Shown here one piece after another: positions 34,385 through 47,220 of a DNA stretch of 64,000 nt. The translations under genes and the position numbers were made by a program. The notes beneath the pieces were generated by a model, which saw only the letters and a list, made by a program, of their open reading frames with translations, searched no databases and was not told the origin of the DNA. Positions within the stretch are counted from its first letter, which is position 1; each line of letters begins with the position of its first letter. The stretch covers positions 40,500-104,499 of the forward strand of contig QANZ01033837.1 in the NCBI GenBank assembly GCA_003254925.1. Direction: 5' to 3'. Source of the DNA: Chamaecrista fasciculata (lineage: Eukaryota; Streptophyta; Magnoliopsida; Fabales; Fabaceae).

Positions 34385-34497
34385 TGTGAGTTGTGTCCCC
34401 TTGAGTTCCTCTGACCACTTCATTGGGTTCACAAGTCTGATCATCAGTCACCATCTCCACTGAAGTGTTTGGGGGAACTCTGGGTGCCACTTCACGT
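34385..34497 (+). ncRNA. MIR395: miR395 precursor hairpin g
   Basis: The mature miRNA is at 34461-34481 (plus strand), AACTC ending as in a and b. The 5' arm CCCTTGAGTTCCTCTGACCACTT pairs with it across a compact loop. This is the right-hand limit of the cluster. Confidence 0.93.
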
Positions 34498-35039
34498 AAG
34501 GAAGCCATTAATTTAACACTTCCTCTTCACTACATTATCTGCTTCACTACTTCTATTTTCTTAATTCTTCGTTTTGGTTTCCATCTTCAATAATGATAGG
34601 GTTGAGCATTGGTTGGGTTTGGGTGGGTTGAGCGAGTGAAGGTAATAAGGAGCGGATTGTAAATTTTTCAACCCCAACCTGACCGTCAATCCACATAATC
34701 CGATGATAATCTTAAGTGTAGGTGTAGCCTTAATTCAATGTATTCTAATATTAAGAATGCATGTTTTTTGAAAAAGCTCCTTCAATGTATTCTAGTAATG
34801 ACAACATATTTTAATTTGGCTCTTGTGTGTGAAATTTAGATCATGCATGCAGCTTAGAAAGCTTCTATATTTATTAGTACTGGATTTTATTATATATATA
34901 TATATTCTGTGTGTATTGTTGAGAGAATTAATTATGCAGGAAATTAATCAAGGGAATTAAAAAGTTAAAACAATTCTTCAAAGGAAAAATATTAGCTGGT
35001 AGACTCCTATATCAAAATAGAATTGAAGAAGCACCGAAT

Positions 35040-35650
35040 AAGTTAGATTTCTTCATTTTAAGAGATTTCCATAAATAGAGACTTGATGATACTTCGACCC
35101 TGCTAACCTTGATGTCCTTAAGCTACCTGCACAAGGAACTCCAATAGGGGGTTTAGTCCCTAGTAGAACCTTCGAAGTCTAAGTAAGTATTTTAGCAGAG
35201 TAACGTTATCAGATCATTAGTTAGTTTATTACCTGGTGAGCCCTCTATTTATAGGATTGGACGACGTAGCTATCCTAGGTTTGTTACCTAGGCCATCATT
35301 GCTTTGTGGGTTTGTTATGCAGGATGGGACCTTTGGTGCTTCGTGCGTTTCCACTACCTGTGGTCCCAATGGTCTCTTATGCTGACGTGTTCAAGCCTCT
35401 GAATTTCCGACCGTTAGTCCCCTGCCAAGTCCTTGGCTCGTGCGATGGCTCTTGAGCCCTTTGTGCTTATTGGGCTGTGTTCCACTAATTAGGTACATCG
35501 GGCCATGCTCTATCAAGACTAATGAGTAATTTGCTTCGAGATTAGTGAAGTTGTCTCCATGCTGCAGAGAAGAACAGTAGAACACTATCAACCCAAGAGT
35601 TAAACTGAAATATTCTTTCCTGTGCTTCATTATTTTGTGTGACATGTTTT
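35040..35650 (-). mobile_element. Possible LTR-retroelement fragment (fossil)
   Basis: A block with base composition richer in GC than its surroundings, with a CCTATAAATAGAGGGC box on the minus strand, as in many Ty3/gypsy-type LTRs. No coding domains lie beside it. If an LTR, it is a solo or partial relic; family and borders are uncertain. Confidence 0.3.
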
Positions 35651-35973
35651 TTTTTTTTTCTGGTGTAGACTATAAAGCCTCGTAGGCTTGTAGCGACTGA
35701 TGAGTGTTGCATCAAAACTTCTAGATTAGGTAGTAAATTCGAGTGATAAGCCATAAGTGTAGGGTTAGCTAGTGTTTGTAGATTAACATAGGTATAGAAC
35801 TTCTTGTTGCTGGCCCTAGTGGTGGTTGGTACGTTGTAATTGTGAATCTGTGGTTACCTACTTAATAACATTCTCCTAGAGAAAAGGACGTCGTGGGTCT
35901 AAATATTTTTTTGAATATGAATCTATAAATTTGTAGAATTCTATTTCTTGTTATCTATCTACTTTAGCTAGCC

Positions 35974-36021
<48 letters not shown>

Positions 36022-36100
36022 NACAATGCAAAAATTTTTCTTTCAGGGTACCAAAGGGGAACCGCCCCTAACCACAGGGTACCAAATTGCAATTTACCCA
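35974..36100. repeat. (TTA)n microsatellite, assembly N, and one end of a family D MITE
   Basis: A TTA tract fills 35974-36021 and ends at N 36022, probably a slippage-related gap. Then ACCACAGGGTACCAAATTGC and TTTACCC (to about 36100) match the right arm of the element at 44786-45179, so a partial MITE copy sits here. Confidence 0.6.
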
Positions 36101-36857
36101 TTAATTTTTTGTTATTGATTTAGATTTTAGAGAGTAATAACTGCGATGGCTTAACAGAATTTAAATATTATATTATATATTTCTAAAAATTCATAGATTA
36201 AGACATTTTATGTTAGATGTCATACCTCTAAGAAATTACTACAATGCAACTTTTACAAGGCTCACGTCACAAAACTGTGCTTTCAATAGAATATTCAAAT
36301 CCCATACTTGGTAATTACATCATAACCGTTCATTAAGACGAAACTTCGTCAACTGTCAATTTAATCCCAACATAAGTTGACCTCTGAAGACCTCCAAAAG
36401 GTAGAAAATTTCAATATTTAGATGCATAATACACTTTAAAATTCTGAACATAATACTTTATTGATTAAAAAGAATAGAGACATTTTTTTCTTCATAATAT
36501 ATTCAACGGTAAATAATCCAAGCTACTCAAAAGGTCTGGCTATCCATGATGGAACATAAGTGCTTTTATCAAAATTAAGAACTATTGATATATGAACAAT
36601 TATAAGAGTGATGATACATGGCAAAGCCACCAAACACCAGTCCATAAGATGATGTTCATAAATATACATAGCCAAACGCTGCCAAAATGTGAATGAAATT
36701 CGGTATCTGAGACTTCTATACCATGACAACTCCTGTATGTATGACAAACAAAAAATTATGAGCAAAGAAAAATGTAAAGTTTGTCATCTAGTTTCATTCT
36801 TTGGTTTTTCTTTACCTCTTTTGAAGTATCCTTGCACTGGAAATTTATGTAAAATCA
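36101..36857. other. 3' flank of the IQD gene
   Basis: AT-rich sequence downstream of the IQD stop. An 80-codon minus-strand frame (36523-36765) has hydrophobic stretches but no recognisable domain and is not counted as a gene. Confidence 0.35.
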
Positions 36858-38455
36858 TCACCTTCTCCACTGGGGTTGGATCAACTTATCGGAATTTGAG
36901 AATATCCCTAGAACATAGTTAGAGTGAGAAATGGAGACATGAGTAATGGAGTTAGATGCCCAAAAACAAGCAGCATAGCTTTAGCCATCTTGGTTAACTA
37001 CTGAATTAAAGTAGAATTAGGCATGAATGAAAAAGAACATAATTTCCCAACAATAAAACCCTTTATGGGTTGCTACCAAAAAAAACCCTTTATGGGCACG
37101 TACAACTTTAAAAGACACATAAATTTCAATCCAAATGTTTAAATAATCTGCAAATGAAAAGGTATAAACAAAAGTGCAGAATCTTGAATTTCTTACCAGT
37201 TCCATCCCTTGAAGATGACAGTGATCTGTCAGTCCTAATCAATCCTCTGCTGCTCATGGCTAATAGTCTTTCCGCCCGAGGAGAAAATGAGCCCAATTTT
37301 CCATTAAACGAAGATGAAAGTGAATGCCTCCTGGCTATACCATTTTTATCTACCAATTCAGTAGCAAACCTGGGAGAGCCTTGTGCTCTTAGCTTAGCTT
37401 TTGCAGATTCAGTAGGGGCCATATAGCTGGGAAGTCTTGGACTTGGAGTGTTATGAGCCCCGTTTTCTTGACTATCGAAATTGGCAGGCAATGAAGCTCT
37501 TCTCAGGGAGTTCTTAGAGTTCACTTTGCCATTCAAATCCTCGCTGACTCCTTGAATAACATCGTCACTAACTTTTTTTATGCTAGTCTGCAAGTCAGCG
37601 ATAGGATTATCATGTAATTTGTCATGCTCATCTTCCACCAGCTTTCCCAGATTCTTTTCAAGATCAGACTGATTAGCTTTTGATGTTGCCAAATTTTTCA
37701 CTTTCTCAACTGAGACACTTGAGCCATGCTCTGAAACATCAGTGACAGCATGCCCTGAAGAAAGTTTTCCAGTTATGGGTTTTCTTTTCTCATTAGTAGT
37801 CTCAGATCTATTAGAAACACTCTGCACTGAAGCAGATTTAGTATTACTTTTAACTTCCTTTGGTGAATGTTCGTGGGATGAATGTATTTTGCTTCCTGAA
37901 ACCGTTTTTGGAGGTCGTTTATGTTTCTTAGAATCAGAGATTGAGCTCTCATCAACTTTCACACCAGAAGCTTTCTGGGCATTTCTTTTAACTTTGCTTT
38001 CCTTATTTTCAACTATTTGATGGCTGTCACTCTTCTCACTGGACATCAAGTCAAGTTTCTTCTCCGATTTGGGAAGAGGTTCCCAAAAATGTGACCTTGT
38101 CCAACGGTCAAGCCACTCCCAAGCAAAGTTGGGTACTTCAGGATTTAGATGTAAAGAAACTGTTGAGGATGACGAACCAAGAAGCTGCAAGTGATAAAGC
38201 ATATTGAGACAATGTTAGTCTTAAACAATAAGAGGAAAAAACGGAACAAGAGGAGATCATGCACTATTTTCATTCATTCATTGCCTGTGTAGTGTCGTGC
38301 ACATCAATAAAAATAAAAAGGCAAGTCAATTAAAGTGTTTAATTGGGTGAAGTTAGTCAGAAACCTATAAACTGTAAACTTATCAACTTACAATCAGAAC
38401 CTAAAACATAAGGTTCACAGGTTAAGTAACAAAATAGACAACTTTTATAAGGCAT

Positions 38456-38489
<34 letters not shown>

Positions 38490-40574
38490 GGGATTGCAGG
38501 AAATAACTCTCTTTAGATAAGGCATTGCAAGAGGATTTCCTACCTTGTGCGCAAAGACACTCTTAGACAGCTTCTCTGCCTGTGAATTCGTAACTACTCC
38601 AATAGAATCTGGAAGTTTAGCATCCTGACCAAGAAAATGTTAGAGATTACTAATGTAGAGGAAATGAGAAGATATTTGTTGGCATTTAGCTTTGCACCTA
38701 AACTATGCAATTTGTATCTTAAATCAAGAGACTTTCCAATTGCATGATATAAAGTACAATTTTCATTAGTTAAATTAGTGAATAACTTTTTACCTTACTG
38801 ATCTTAAGGACTGCAATCCCAATATCAGAACGTCTAACCTTGTGACCACGAACCAGTGCTTGAAGTTTTACTATTCCCTTCACACAGTATAAAGTAGAAA
38901 CAGCTTGTCTTCTTACTAAGCGGCCACGAATAAGAGCTTGAAGTTGTATGATACCTTTGAGTGTTTGAAATTCCCGGCGAGCCTTCAATTAAGTAATATA
39001 GAAACCACTTTAACAATTCATTAAAGATGCTAAACACAAATAAAAAGCCATAGATGAAACATGCTAAAAGGATAACTGATGTTCCAATTAAAGTACAAGA
39101 TTACTAATTTAAAAATTAGGAAATCAATATCTAAAATATTCAATAGGTTAGTCAATCCAGAAGAGATATTAAAAAAAAAAAGAAACCTCAAAAATGACAT
39201 GTTCAGATTAACAACATGGAAAATATAGAAGTTTTACTTTGTTTATGTTTAAAGGGAAATTGTACAAATATAAGAAATTATTACCTGATAGCCTCTAAAA
39301 GCTGCCTGAGCTTTTATAGCCGCTTGTGCAAGCCTGTTTTTCTCAACATCATCCTGTGAACCCAAATTAACAACAGCTTGCGTATTGGTGTCTTCATCCC
39401 CAGCTGAAGGAACAACCCTATCATTTGATGATCTACTAACTTCTACCTTTTCCGAAAGCACGTCTTTAGTACCATTAGCTCCAGAAATGGGTGGGGATAT
39501 CAGTGAAGTAGCTCCAGAAGTGGGTGTGGATATCAGTGAAGAATTCACAGGAATACGAGACATGGATCCATCAGAAGACACCAGCACATCCTGGTTACTT
39601 GAAGGTTTCTACACATAAGAATTGAAGTCACAATTAGAAATTTCTTATGACAATTAAAAGTCCCAGCTTCTACTGCAAAAAAGAAGCATATAACAGTGGC
39701 AGCAAAAGCAGAGTCTATCTAACAACTGGAAGATACATAAATTTTCACCACACAAGTTTCTAATAACTGCCACTGCTTTTGGAAAGCATGAGAAGAGCAA
39801 TGGAGATTATTGTATCTAAACCTAAAACAGGGTAATACACATACTATACATAAGAACGCACAACCATTTTTTACTTTAAAATGATTTAGGCTAAAACATT
39901 CCAGGCAACCACAAAACAGGTTAAAAAGGATCAAAGCATTTCTTAGATTATTTTCACCACATCAAACATTTAAATCACAAAAAATAAAATTGCTACAAAA
40001 AGCTCTTGAATTGAAACAAAACACAAAACAGACAACAGGAATAATATGGTAAAAGGAATGCTAGGTACCATTGCTATATTATTCTTTTTCTAGATTCGGA
40101 TTATTTTAGTAAGTTTATGCTTAGGTCTCAAACTCAAGTATTTAGCACCATCTCTAATCAGTTATCAAATAATTAGTGAAGAATAATCAACTGTATATTC
40201 AGCAATGTGATATCTTCATTGTAGTGATATAAAACCTCATCATAGTTATGATGCCTAGGTCGATTTCCTTTGACTCAACCTATGTTCTTTTCTCTAAGAA
40301 ATCTATTCCCCTTCAACTAGGACACACTGATACCGTTCACACTTCACAGCACCCAAACAGAAACCACTTTGGCTTTTGAAATCCATCATATTGCTTTTAA
40401 ACCACCCTTACCTGAAAAACCCTGCCTTTCGTGCTTCATAAACACAAAAAGATGCCAATCACAACAACAAAAGATTTTACTTACCAAGTTATTTCTTTTG
40501 CCAGATGGATTAGACTTGGATGATTTCTTCCCTGAGAACAAGGTTTTTATCCATTTTCCCGGAGATTTTCCCAT
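36858..40574 (-). CDS. IQD29: IQ67-domain calmodulin-binding protein, IQD28/IQD29 type
   Basis: Six coding exons on the minus strand: 40485-40574, 39285-39608, 38794-38982, 38544-38624, 37197-38184, 36858-36907; 1722 nt, 573 residues. The start MGKSPGKWIKTLFSGKKSSKS is typical of the family. The IQ67 region spans the exon 2/3 junction (AAIKAQAAFRGYQARREFQTLKGIIQLQALIRGRLVRRQAVSTLYCVKGIVKLQALVRG), with IQxxxRGxxxR-like repeats and the conserved phase-0 intron after GYQ. A later block VPNFAWEWLDRWTRSHFWEP is the conserved plant DUF4005-side motif, and the last short exon ends IQPQWRR. IQDs bind calmodulin and scaffold microtubules and membranes. A 5' UTR exon is likely: its acceptor borders 40627 and a donor lies near 41166. 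A TA microsatellite sits in intron 4 (38457-38482). Confidence 0.93.
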
Positions 40575-41567
40575 GACGAAGAAGAAGATCAATCCTTCCA
40601 GAAACACAGAACTCAAGTATCAAAAATCTGCAACATGAATATACAACTGAAACTCAATTACATGTTAACTAAGAAAGCTTTATTTTACTAACAAGGAAGG
40701 AGATGTAAAAAAGGAAGAACTTCTCAGTACAACGTCAGTACGGTAATATGGCATTCTTTTCATAGATAAAAGCAAGAGATCAATAACTCACAGGCTTGCA
40801 ACTTAGTAGCCGTTATGCACAAAGTATAACCATGAAGAGATTTTGAAAAAAAAAAATTCCAAATTTCAAATTTTGCACAACACTGACAAAAAGTAAAAAA
40901 CAGATGAGCTGAGATGGAAAGCACTGGGATTGCAATTAATTCTTGACAGTACCAACCAAGGAGTCAAATTCATAATTTCCTTATACAGAACAAAACACAA
41001 CAAAACAGAACAAAAATTAATGAAATCAGAGTACCAACCAAGTGAAAACCCATCTGGGGTGAAAACGATTCAAATTAACAAATGAAGGACAAATTAAGAA
41101 AAAAAACTTTAAAAGAAGTTTTTCTTCTTTTAAAAAGAAAAGAAAAAAAGGTAGATCAAAACAGTACCTGAGATGCGGCAGCAGTAGGAACCCTAAATCT
41201 CCATTACTGAAGAACAAGACAAGAACAAGCGAAACCAGTGAAGACAGAGAAGAAGCAGAATCAAATCAAGTAATAACACGTATAAGTGGTTGGGTTAGGA
41301 AAAATGAAGACTAAATCTCACAAGAAATGATGAGGAAGAAGAAAGATTAAAAGAAAAGAAAAATGTACCAATCATGAAGAAGGAGAAGAAGAAGAAATTG
41401 AGCTTTGGAGCAAAGTTTCCTGTGTGTTACAGTTACAGTAGTGACACATGTAGAGAGAGACAGAGGAGCTAACATAGCGGAAGCTGAAAACCCCAAAAGG
41501 CGTCATAGATTCCCCCTTACGAGGTTTGAACTTCCAAAATAGATCAATAATTTTTCTTTCCAAAAAA
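40575..41567 (-). promoter_or_regulatory. 5' leader and promoter of the IQD gene
   Basis: Coding exon 1 extends upstream to a CAG acceptor at 40627. A leader exon with donor CAG/GTACTG ends near 41168 and reaches GA/CT-rich sequence around 41380-41460, a likely start zone. No separate protein is evident. Confidence 0.5.
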
Positions 41568-42243
41568 GACTAAAATTCTATTTTGGTCTTAGATGTATGA
41601 GTATTTTTTCAATGTGGTCCCTTATAGATTTTTTTTTCCCTCAATTTTAATCCCTAAAAGATTTTCTTGTTATTAATGTCGTTCCTTTTATCTAATATTC
41701 AATTAAATTTGTGGCTTAATATTGTTGATTGGAGATATGATTTTTGTTAGTTAATCATATAATATTTTAACTGACCTATAAGTAAATTTTATTTTATAAT
41801 TAATAAAACAAATTTTTAAAAAATCTAAAAAATCATATAAAATATAAAAAATGATTAATAATGATTATCTTTAACAATAAAATAATATATTCATGTAACA
41901 ATTAATATGTTATGTTATTAAATAATGATATTTTCTATTGATATTGTTATCTAATCAATAGTTAAAGGAAAAAACTTATATCAAGTTCCTTATAAGAATA
42001 TTTTCTCTCTATCATGATTGGTCATGTTTAAATTTTTTGCCGCGTATCAAATATCGATTGGAGAACTTGATAGCAGAATATAAGAAACTTTATATAAGTT
42101 TTGCCCATAGTTAAAACTTAGATAAAGTAACACCAACATTGATAACCAAACAAATTGCGAGAATTGAATTGAAAAGAGAAATCTAAGAGGGATCAAATTG
42201 AAAAAAAATGAACATGTGAGACTAAAATGAAGTTTTAGTCAAA
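41568..42243. mobile_element. Possible foldback element with inverted ends
   Basis: The left end AAGACTAAAATTCTATTTTGG and the right end (complement TTGACTAAAACTTCATTTTAG) are inverted relatives, with further GGTCCC/GGGATC-type pairs inside. About 676 bp, noncoding. The ends are degenerate. Confidence 0.45.
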
Positions 42244-43837
42244 ATAATGTAGGTACCTTAGCCTTCTAATTTCTAAAGATCAACCTCTACTAGGGTTTCT
42301 AATTTGATACAACAAATTAAAAACCCAATAGAAAGTTAACACCTTTTCATGCAAATTAAGTTGCAATGTTGTATTTTTGTGCCTTTTTACAATTCTTAAG
42401 TAAGGATTATAATAAGAAAATCTGTATCTATATGATAAACAGAGCAGATAGACCACATAGGTGAGGATGAGATGAATGAAGATGGATTATTAATAATATT
42501 GATTAATTTAAATTAAGGTACATCATGTTGTCCAATCATAACATGGAGGTTGTAGGATAAACGGGTAACATGGAAACAACATTTCATTCCTATGGACCCT
42601 ATTTTTTGCATCCATTAGTGGGGTGTGTGATTATGTGGGTACTTCTCATATCTCAATGCGCCAAATTTTCTATGAATCTATCTATCTGTCTTTTGGAAGT
42701 TACTATCATAAGGGAATAGGAATAATCATGGACAGTTTGCAAATTGAAAAGCCACACATTTTTCTTCTTCTTGTAAATTAATCTCTGTAAATTCGTTAGA
42801 AACAAAAGTAAGGCCGTTTAGGTTTTTAGGTCTTTTTACCCATTTCTTCTCTTTCTTAGATAGAATGGAGTCTTCACGCTATGCATATATGTCCTTTGCA
42901 AATTGAAGCTTCAGAGTTCAGACACCATTTCAGCCACTTTTAGCATACTTTCACTTTATAGTGTATACTAAAGAGGCTGAAGTGCTAAAGTGTAAGAGAA
43001 AAGTAGATAGAGAGAGATAGGTTGAGTTATAGATATTTATAAACTAACTGAAGTACCAAATAAAAATAAAGAAAGAAAGAAAAAAAAATAAATCAATAGA
43101 GAGTTGAAAAATAGAAAGAGATCTAATTATTAGATTTTATACTTCATCGAATCTTTTTCAGTCTTTTCAGAGTAGATCAATACTTAAGTGATATATAAGA
43201 CTAGCTAAAATGTGAGGAAATAAATATGGGAAGAAAGATGAATCAATGAAATTGATATAAAAAAAAATCATCAATCATACATAACACTTGAATCACTTTT
43301 AACATACTTTCATTTTAGCTTATCTCAAATCCAATCTTGTTTGAAATTGAAACTTGAATGAAAGCACTAACAAAATGAAGACATTTCGTGTCTTTGACAA
43401 AACCAATTCTTGTCATTACAAATCGTCTTTTGCCGATTAATTTTGACCCATTTGATTATGCATTCCCGATAAAGGGAACATAGAATTGTTTTCGGGTTCA
43501 TTTTACGGAGAGCTAGAGCCTAGAAGCCAAGGCCCGCTTTTAATAGTGAACAAAAAAAATCAAAGAAGATGTGCACAATTACAATATCATATTTTCTCTT
43601 AAAGAAAGAAAAAATTGACTTCTTTAATATGTAACATAACATTACGTTAACTTTTATTTTTGGTTATGAAAAAACAAATTTCTTTTTGTTTTTGTTTTTG
43701 TTTTTCTTTTGCTCATTCAGTATCTGGTTTGTTTCGATTAATTTGAATTCGATCCACATGTACATCTAATTTTTAGTGAGAGAGTCTCTGTAATTACATT
43801 CGCAATGTCTCAAATTTAAAATTTTACTTAAATGACC
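42244..43837. other. Gene-free intergenic sequence
   Basis: AT-rich with several A/T runs. No coding exon, RNA gene or clear element end was recognised. Confidence 0.4.
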
Positions 43838-44024
43838 AACAAGTGTTTGGTGTAGCGGCTAGGCGAGTTACATCATTGGAAGATGACTCAAGTTCAATCC
43901 TTAGAGTCGACATTGTTGGGAGGACTCTGGTCATTTTGTCTCTAAAGTCCGAATGGAATTAGTCTTCACTTAAACCGTTACACAGATAGGCGGGGATACC
44001 CATGACTTAACCGGAAATTTTTTT
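43838..44024 (+). mobile_element. tRNA-derived SINE
   Basis: A-box-like TGGTGTAGCGG (about 43849-43859) and B-box-like AGTTCAATCCT (about 43890-43900), followed by a body ending GGGGATACCC...CCGGAAA and a T-run. The end shares GGGGATACC with the SINE at 15177. Imperfect direct repeats (TTAC.TAAATGAyCC) flank it at about 43824-43837 and 44025-44039. Confidence 0.75.
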
Positions 44025-44649
44025 TTACATAAATGATCCTAAGTCATTACAAATTTAAATCAACTTCATATTGATAACTCTTAATTTGGTTTCCATTAGC
44101 AATAAAAGGTGATTTTTTGTAGAAATTGTTTTGCCTCCCTAAATTATCACTATGTTTCATTTAATTCCTAAAAGATACAATATTTTATTAATTCAATTGT
44201 TTTATTATAGTAAATCAATTAATTTGTCTCTCAAATATGCGGAAATTTTTAATTGATCTTTAAAATATTCCCTTTAAAGATGTATTTATAATTAAGTTTA
44301 TCATTTTATGAATAAATTAGGAAATTTATTATCTATCAAGAATTAAATCCCATTTCACTGTTATTTTTACTATAATATGATCATTTTCTAAAAATTATTC
44401 ACCAATCAACGAAAAAAAAAGGAGAATAGATATTGAAAAAGAAAAATCCAAGCCCAATAGAGACCATAAACAAACAAACTCATTTGTCTCGTGTGGGTTC
44501 GGTATAGTTGTGAAGTCAGCCCATGGTTCACAAACTAGTATTCTGGGACATCACAGTTCTTTTTCGTTCTTTCCTTGGGCTACAAAATTATTTTTAATAA
44601 GATTAGACCCACTATTAATTTGGTTAAACTTAAAACACTAATTCAAGAA

Positions 44650-44785
44650 TGGCCAAAGTCTTATTTTAGTCACTATATTTGTTCAAAGTTCTGTTTTGGT
44701 TTCTATTTTTTTTTTCCATTTTGGTCCTTAAAGTTTTCAGAAAGTTCCACCATTAGTCCTAACCAATTTCCATCATCTTTTTTAA
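44650..44785. mobile_element. Family B foldback fragment, split by the next element
   Basis: Has the series TTATTTTAGTCAC, GTTTTGGTTTC, TTTTGGTCCTTAAAG and CCACCATTAGTCC typical of family B. It ends where the 44786 element inserted. Confidence 0.5.
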
Positions 44786-45179
44786 GGTAAATTACACTTT
44801 GGTACCTTGTGGTTTGACCCTATTTCACTTTGGTACCTTGTGGTTTAAAACTTGACACTTTGGTACCCTGTGGTATTCTCCATTAATACTTTTGTACCCT
44901 TTGGGTTTATTTTGTAATTTTAACCATAAAAAATTTTACAAAAATTACATATTGAATATTTTTTTAAAAATTTTTCATTTTAGTCTCTAGATAATATGTA
45001 TCTAGGGACCTATTTGTAATTTTTTAAAAAAATTTTGGGGTCAATATGTAATTTTTGCAAAATTTGTTTTGGTTAAAATTACAAAATAGCTCCAAAGGGT
45101 ACCAAAGTGTTAATGGAGAATACCACAGGGTATCAAAGTGTCAAGTTTCAAACCACAGGGTACCAAAGTGTAATTTACC
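44786..45179. mobile_element. Foldback MITE (family D) with long perfect-looking inverted ends
   Basis: 394 bp, ends GGTAAATTACACTTTGGTAC and its exact complement. Inside, TGGTACCTTGTGGTTTGA units face their inverted copies. Flanks CTTTTTTAA (44777-44785) and CTTTTTTAT (45180-45188) give an 8-of-9 target duplication, fitting a Mutator-like or, if 8 bp, hAT-like origin. Confidence 0.85.
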
Positions 45180-46400
45180 CTTTTTTATTACAAGAAAATA
45201 AAAATTTGATTTTTATCCCCCAAAATTTTTCTCTTTTGCATTATGGCCCTTTCTCTTTTGTAATAAGGATCAAAATGCAATAAAAAAATAAAATAGGACT
45301 GAAAACGTAACTCAATAATGCACCATGTTCAAGAACACCGGACCTCTGCGGAACCGATGCTATGAACCACCACAAAAACCACCAACCTCCTCTGTCGTAA
45401 AATCACCACCAACGTCGACACCTAAAAAATTGTATAATGTGTAAAAATGTAGGAGGAGCTTGTGCATTTTAACCTTGAACGTTTAAAACCAAAAATTTAT
45501 TGACATATATATAGTTTAATTCAATAAAACAAATATATGTATATATATAGTCTATGATTGACGAAAGAGAAAATATCTTGATGTACTAATGAACTGGCTT
45601 AGAGAAATATTATACAATTATACGCATAACCCATTTGCGACAAACAGACAATTCAAGTGGCCAATATATTACCCAATAAGCATAGCAAAACCAGCTATGC
45701 ATGCAAGAGGAAATAATGCTCAAAATTCTGCTTTTATATTAGATCTTGTCCTTTCCCATCCACCCTATCTATTTTATCTTTATTTTAAGACTGTCCTATA
45801 TTAAGCATTGCATGCTCTTTTTGATTTAAATATATTATCATCAAAAACAAATAATTAATATATAGGATTAGGTGAGACTATTTAAAACCATATTAAAGAA
45901 TGTGTCACATAATTTTCCCAAGAGTGTGTTTGCCAACTTGGCCTCTTCACTTTTCAAATGCCCTCACTTTAGTGCAACACTCCACCGACACTAACTCCCA
46001 AAACTAAGAAACTCCAAAATCTTAGCTTCATCCATCACATATCTATTTCTACAGTTATGCTATTAATGGTGACATCGATTGCTGATCGATCACTAATTTT
46101 ACTGTTTATATATAGCTATATATATTTAAATGCAATGTTTATGGGAAACTAAAAAGCAACTTTATTTTTTTTGCATTTAAAAAGGTTATATTTATATTGA
46201 TATTTACGTTATTGCTATTTCGATCAAGATAACTTATAAATGTGTTATCTGAGATCAAATTTGAATCCCTTCTCGTATACTCAATCTACATTGTCAATTG
46301 AGCTACAACTACAAGGTATAATTATTAGAAATATTCTTTTTTAGTATGTTTGTAATACCCTCTTCTCAAGTTCAGCTTACGTTATAACTTATAACAACTA
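45180..46400. other. Gene-free intergenic sequence
   Basis: Remains of family B sequence to about 45300, then AT-rich DNA with TA microsatellites. No gene supported. Confidence 0.4.
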
Positions 46401-46673
46401 CTCCTTCCGGTTCTGAATATCTGATGTTTTGGAGAATTTTTTTGTTTCAAAATATCTGATATTTTATAAATTCAAGAGAACATTAATTATTCTTTTACCA
46501 TCCTATCCCTATTAAATAAAATAGACTCATAAATAAATAAACATTTTTCAAATAATTTAATAGGAATAGTTTAGTCTTTTTATCTCATTTTTCTCTTCAT
46601 TTTAGGTGAGCTAATCATTTCCTTAATCTATGTGCACTTACGTTAAATATTAGATATATAGAACTGGAGAGAG
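46401..46673. mobile_element. Stowaway-like MITE (Tc1/mariner)
   Basis: 273 bp with ends CTCCTTCCGGTTCTGAATATC and complement CTCTCTCCAGTTCTATATATC, flanked by TA on both sides (46399-46400, 46674-46675). End sequence, size and TA target fit Stowaway MITEs. Confidence 0.85.
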
Positions 46674-46675
46674 TA

Positions 46676-47220
46676 TTATTTAGGAGTTATGTTATGTTGA
46701 CTTTGACTTCATTTGCATTACAGCTTGCAATTCTAGTGCCACGTGGCAATGTGCCGGTGACTATTTAATGCCATAGTAACCTCATTATGATTTTCCTAGT
46801 TTCATTCATCTTGCCTTTACACTCTCTTCATGACTTCATGCTTCCTACCCATATAATCCCACTATCTTTATTACTCTCTTTCATGGTGCCATCACTTTGC
46901 TTTTGAAATCTCACTCTTGTTTTTTTTTTACAGATCTCAGATTCGGATTTTCCTACCTACTCCACGTTTGTGAATATTTAAAGGAATCTTTTCTTGCAAT
47001 CATTTATGCCATGAAAGAGAACCTTTTCAGCATATTGATTATTGAATAGCTTTTCTCAGTAAATTATCACACTCTGATGGTACCCATAAACACAAGCCCA
47101 AGAATTTCGTTTGGCAATTCCTGCACAAAAGGTGTTTGAGAAATTGACTGTGACTGTCAAATCCTGCTTCTTCATGCCAAATTAATATCAATTTTTTTGT
47201 GTCCTGATTAAGAAGAGAAC
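46676..47220 (+). promoter_or_regulatory. Promoter and leader of the LRR pseudokinase gene
   Basis: CT-rich stretches at about 46815-46925 suggest the start zone. No other feature seen. Confidence 0.35.

Noticed and set aside
14052-34497. One long polycistronic miR395 transcript
   Set aside because: Hairpins are on both strands and several have their own TATA box and upstream motif.
36523-36765. 80-codon hydrophobic frame on the minus strand as a membrane protein exon
   Set aside because: No homology recognised, no splice partners that fit, and it lies downstream of the IQD stop exon found at 36858-36907.
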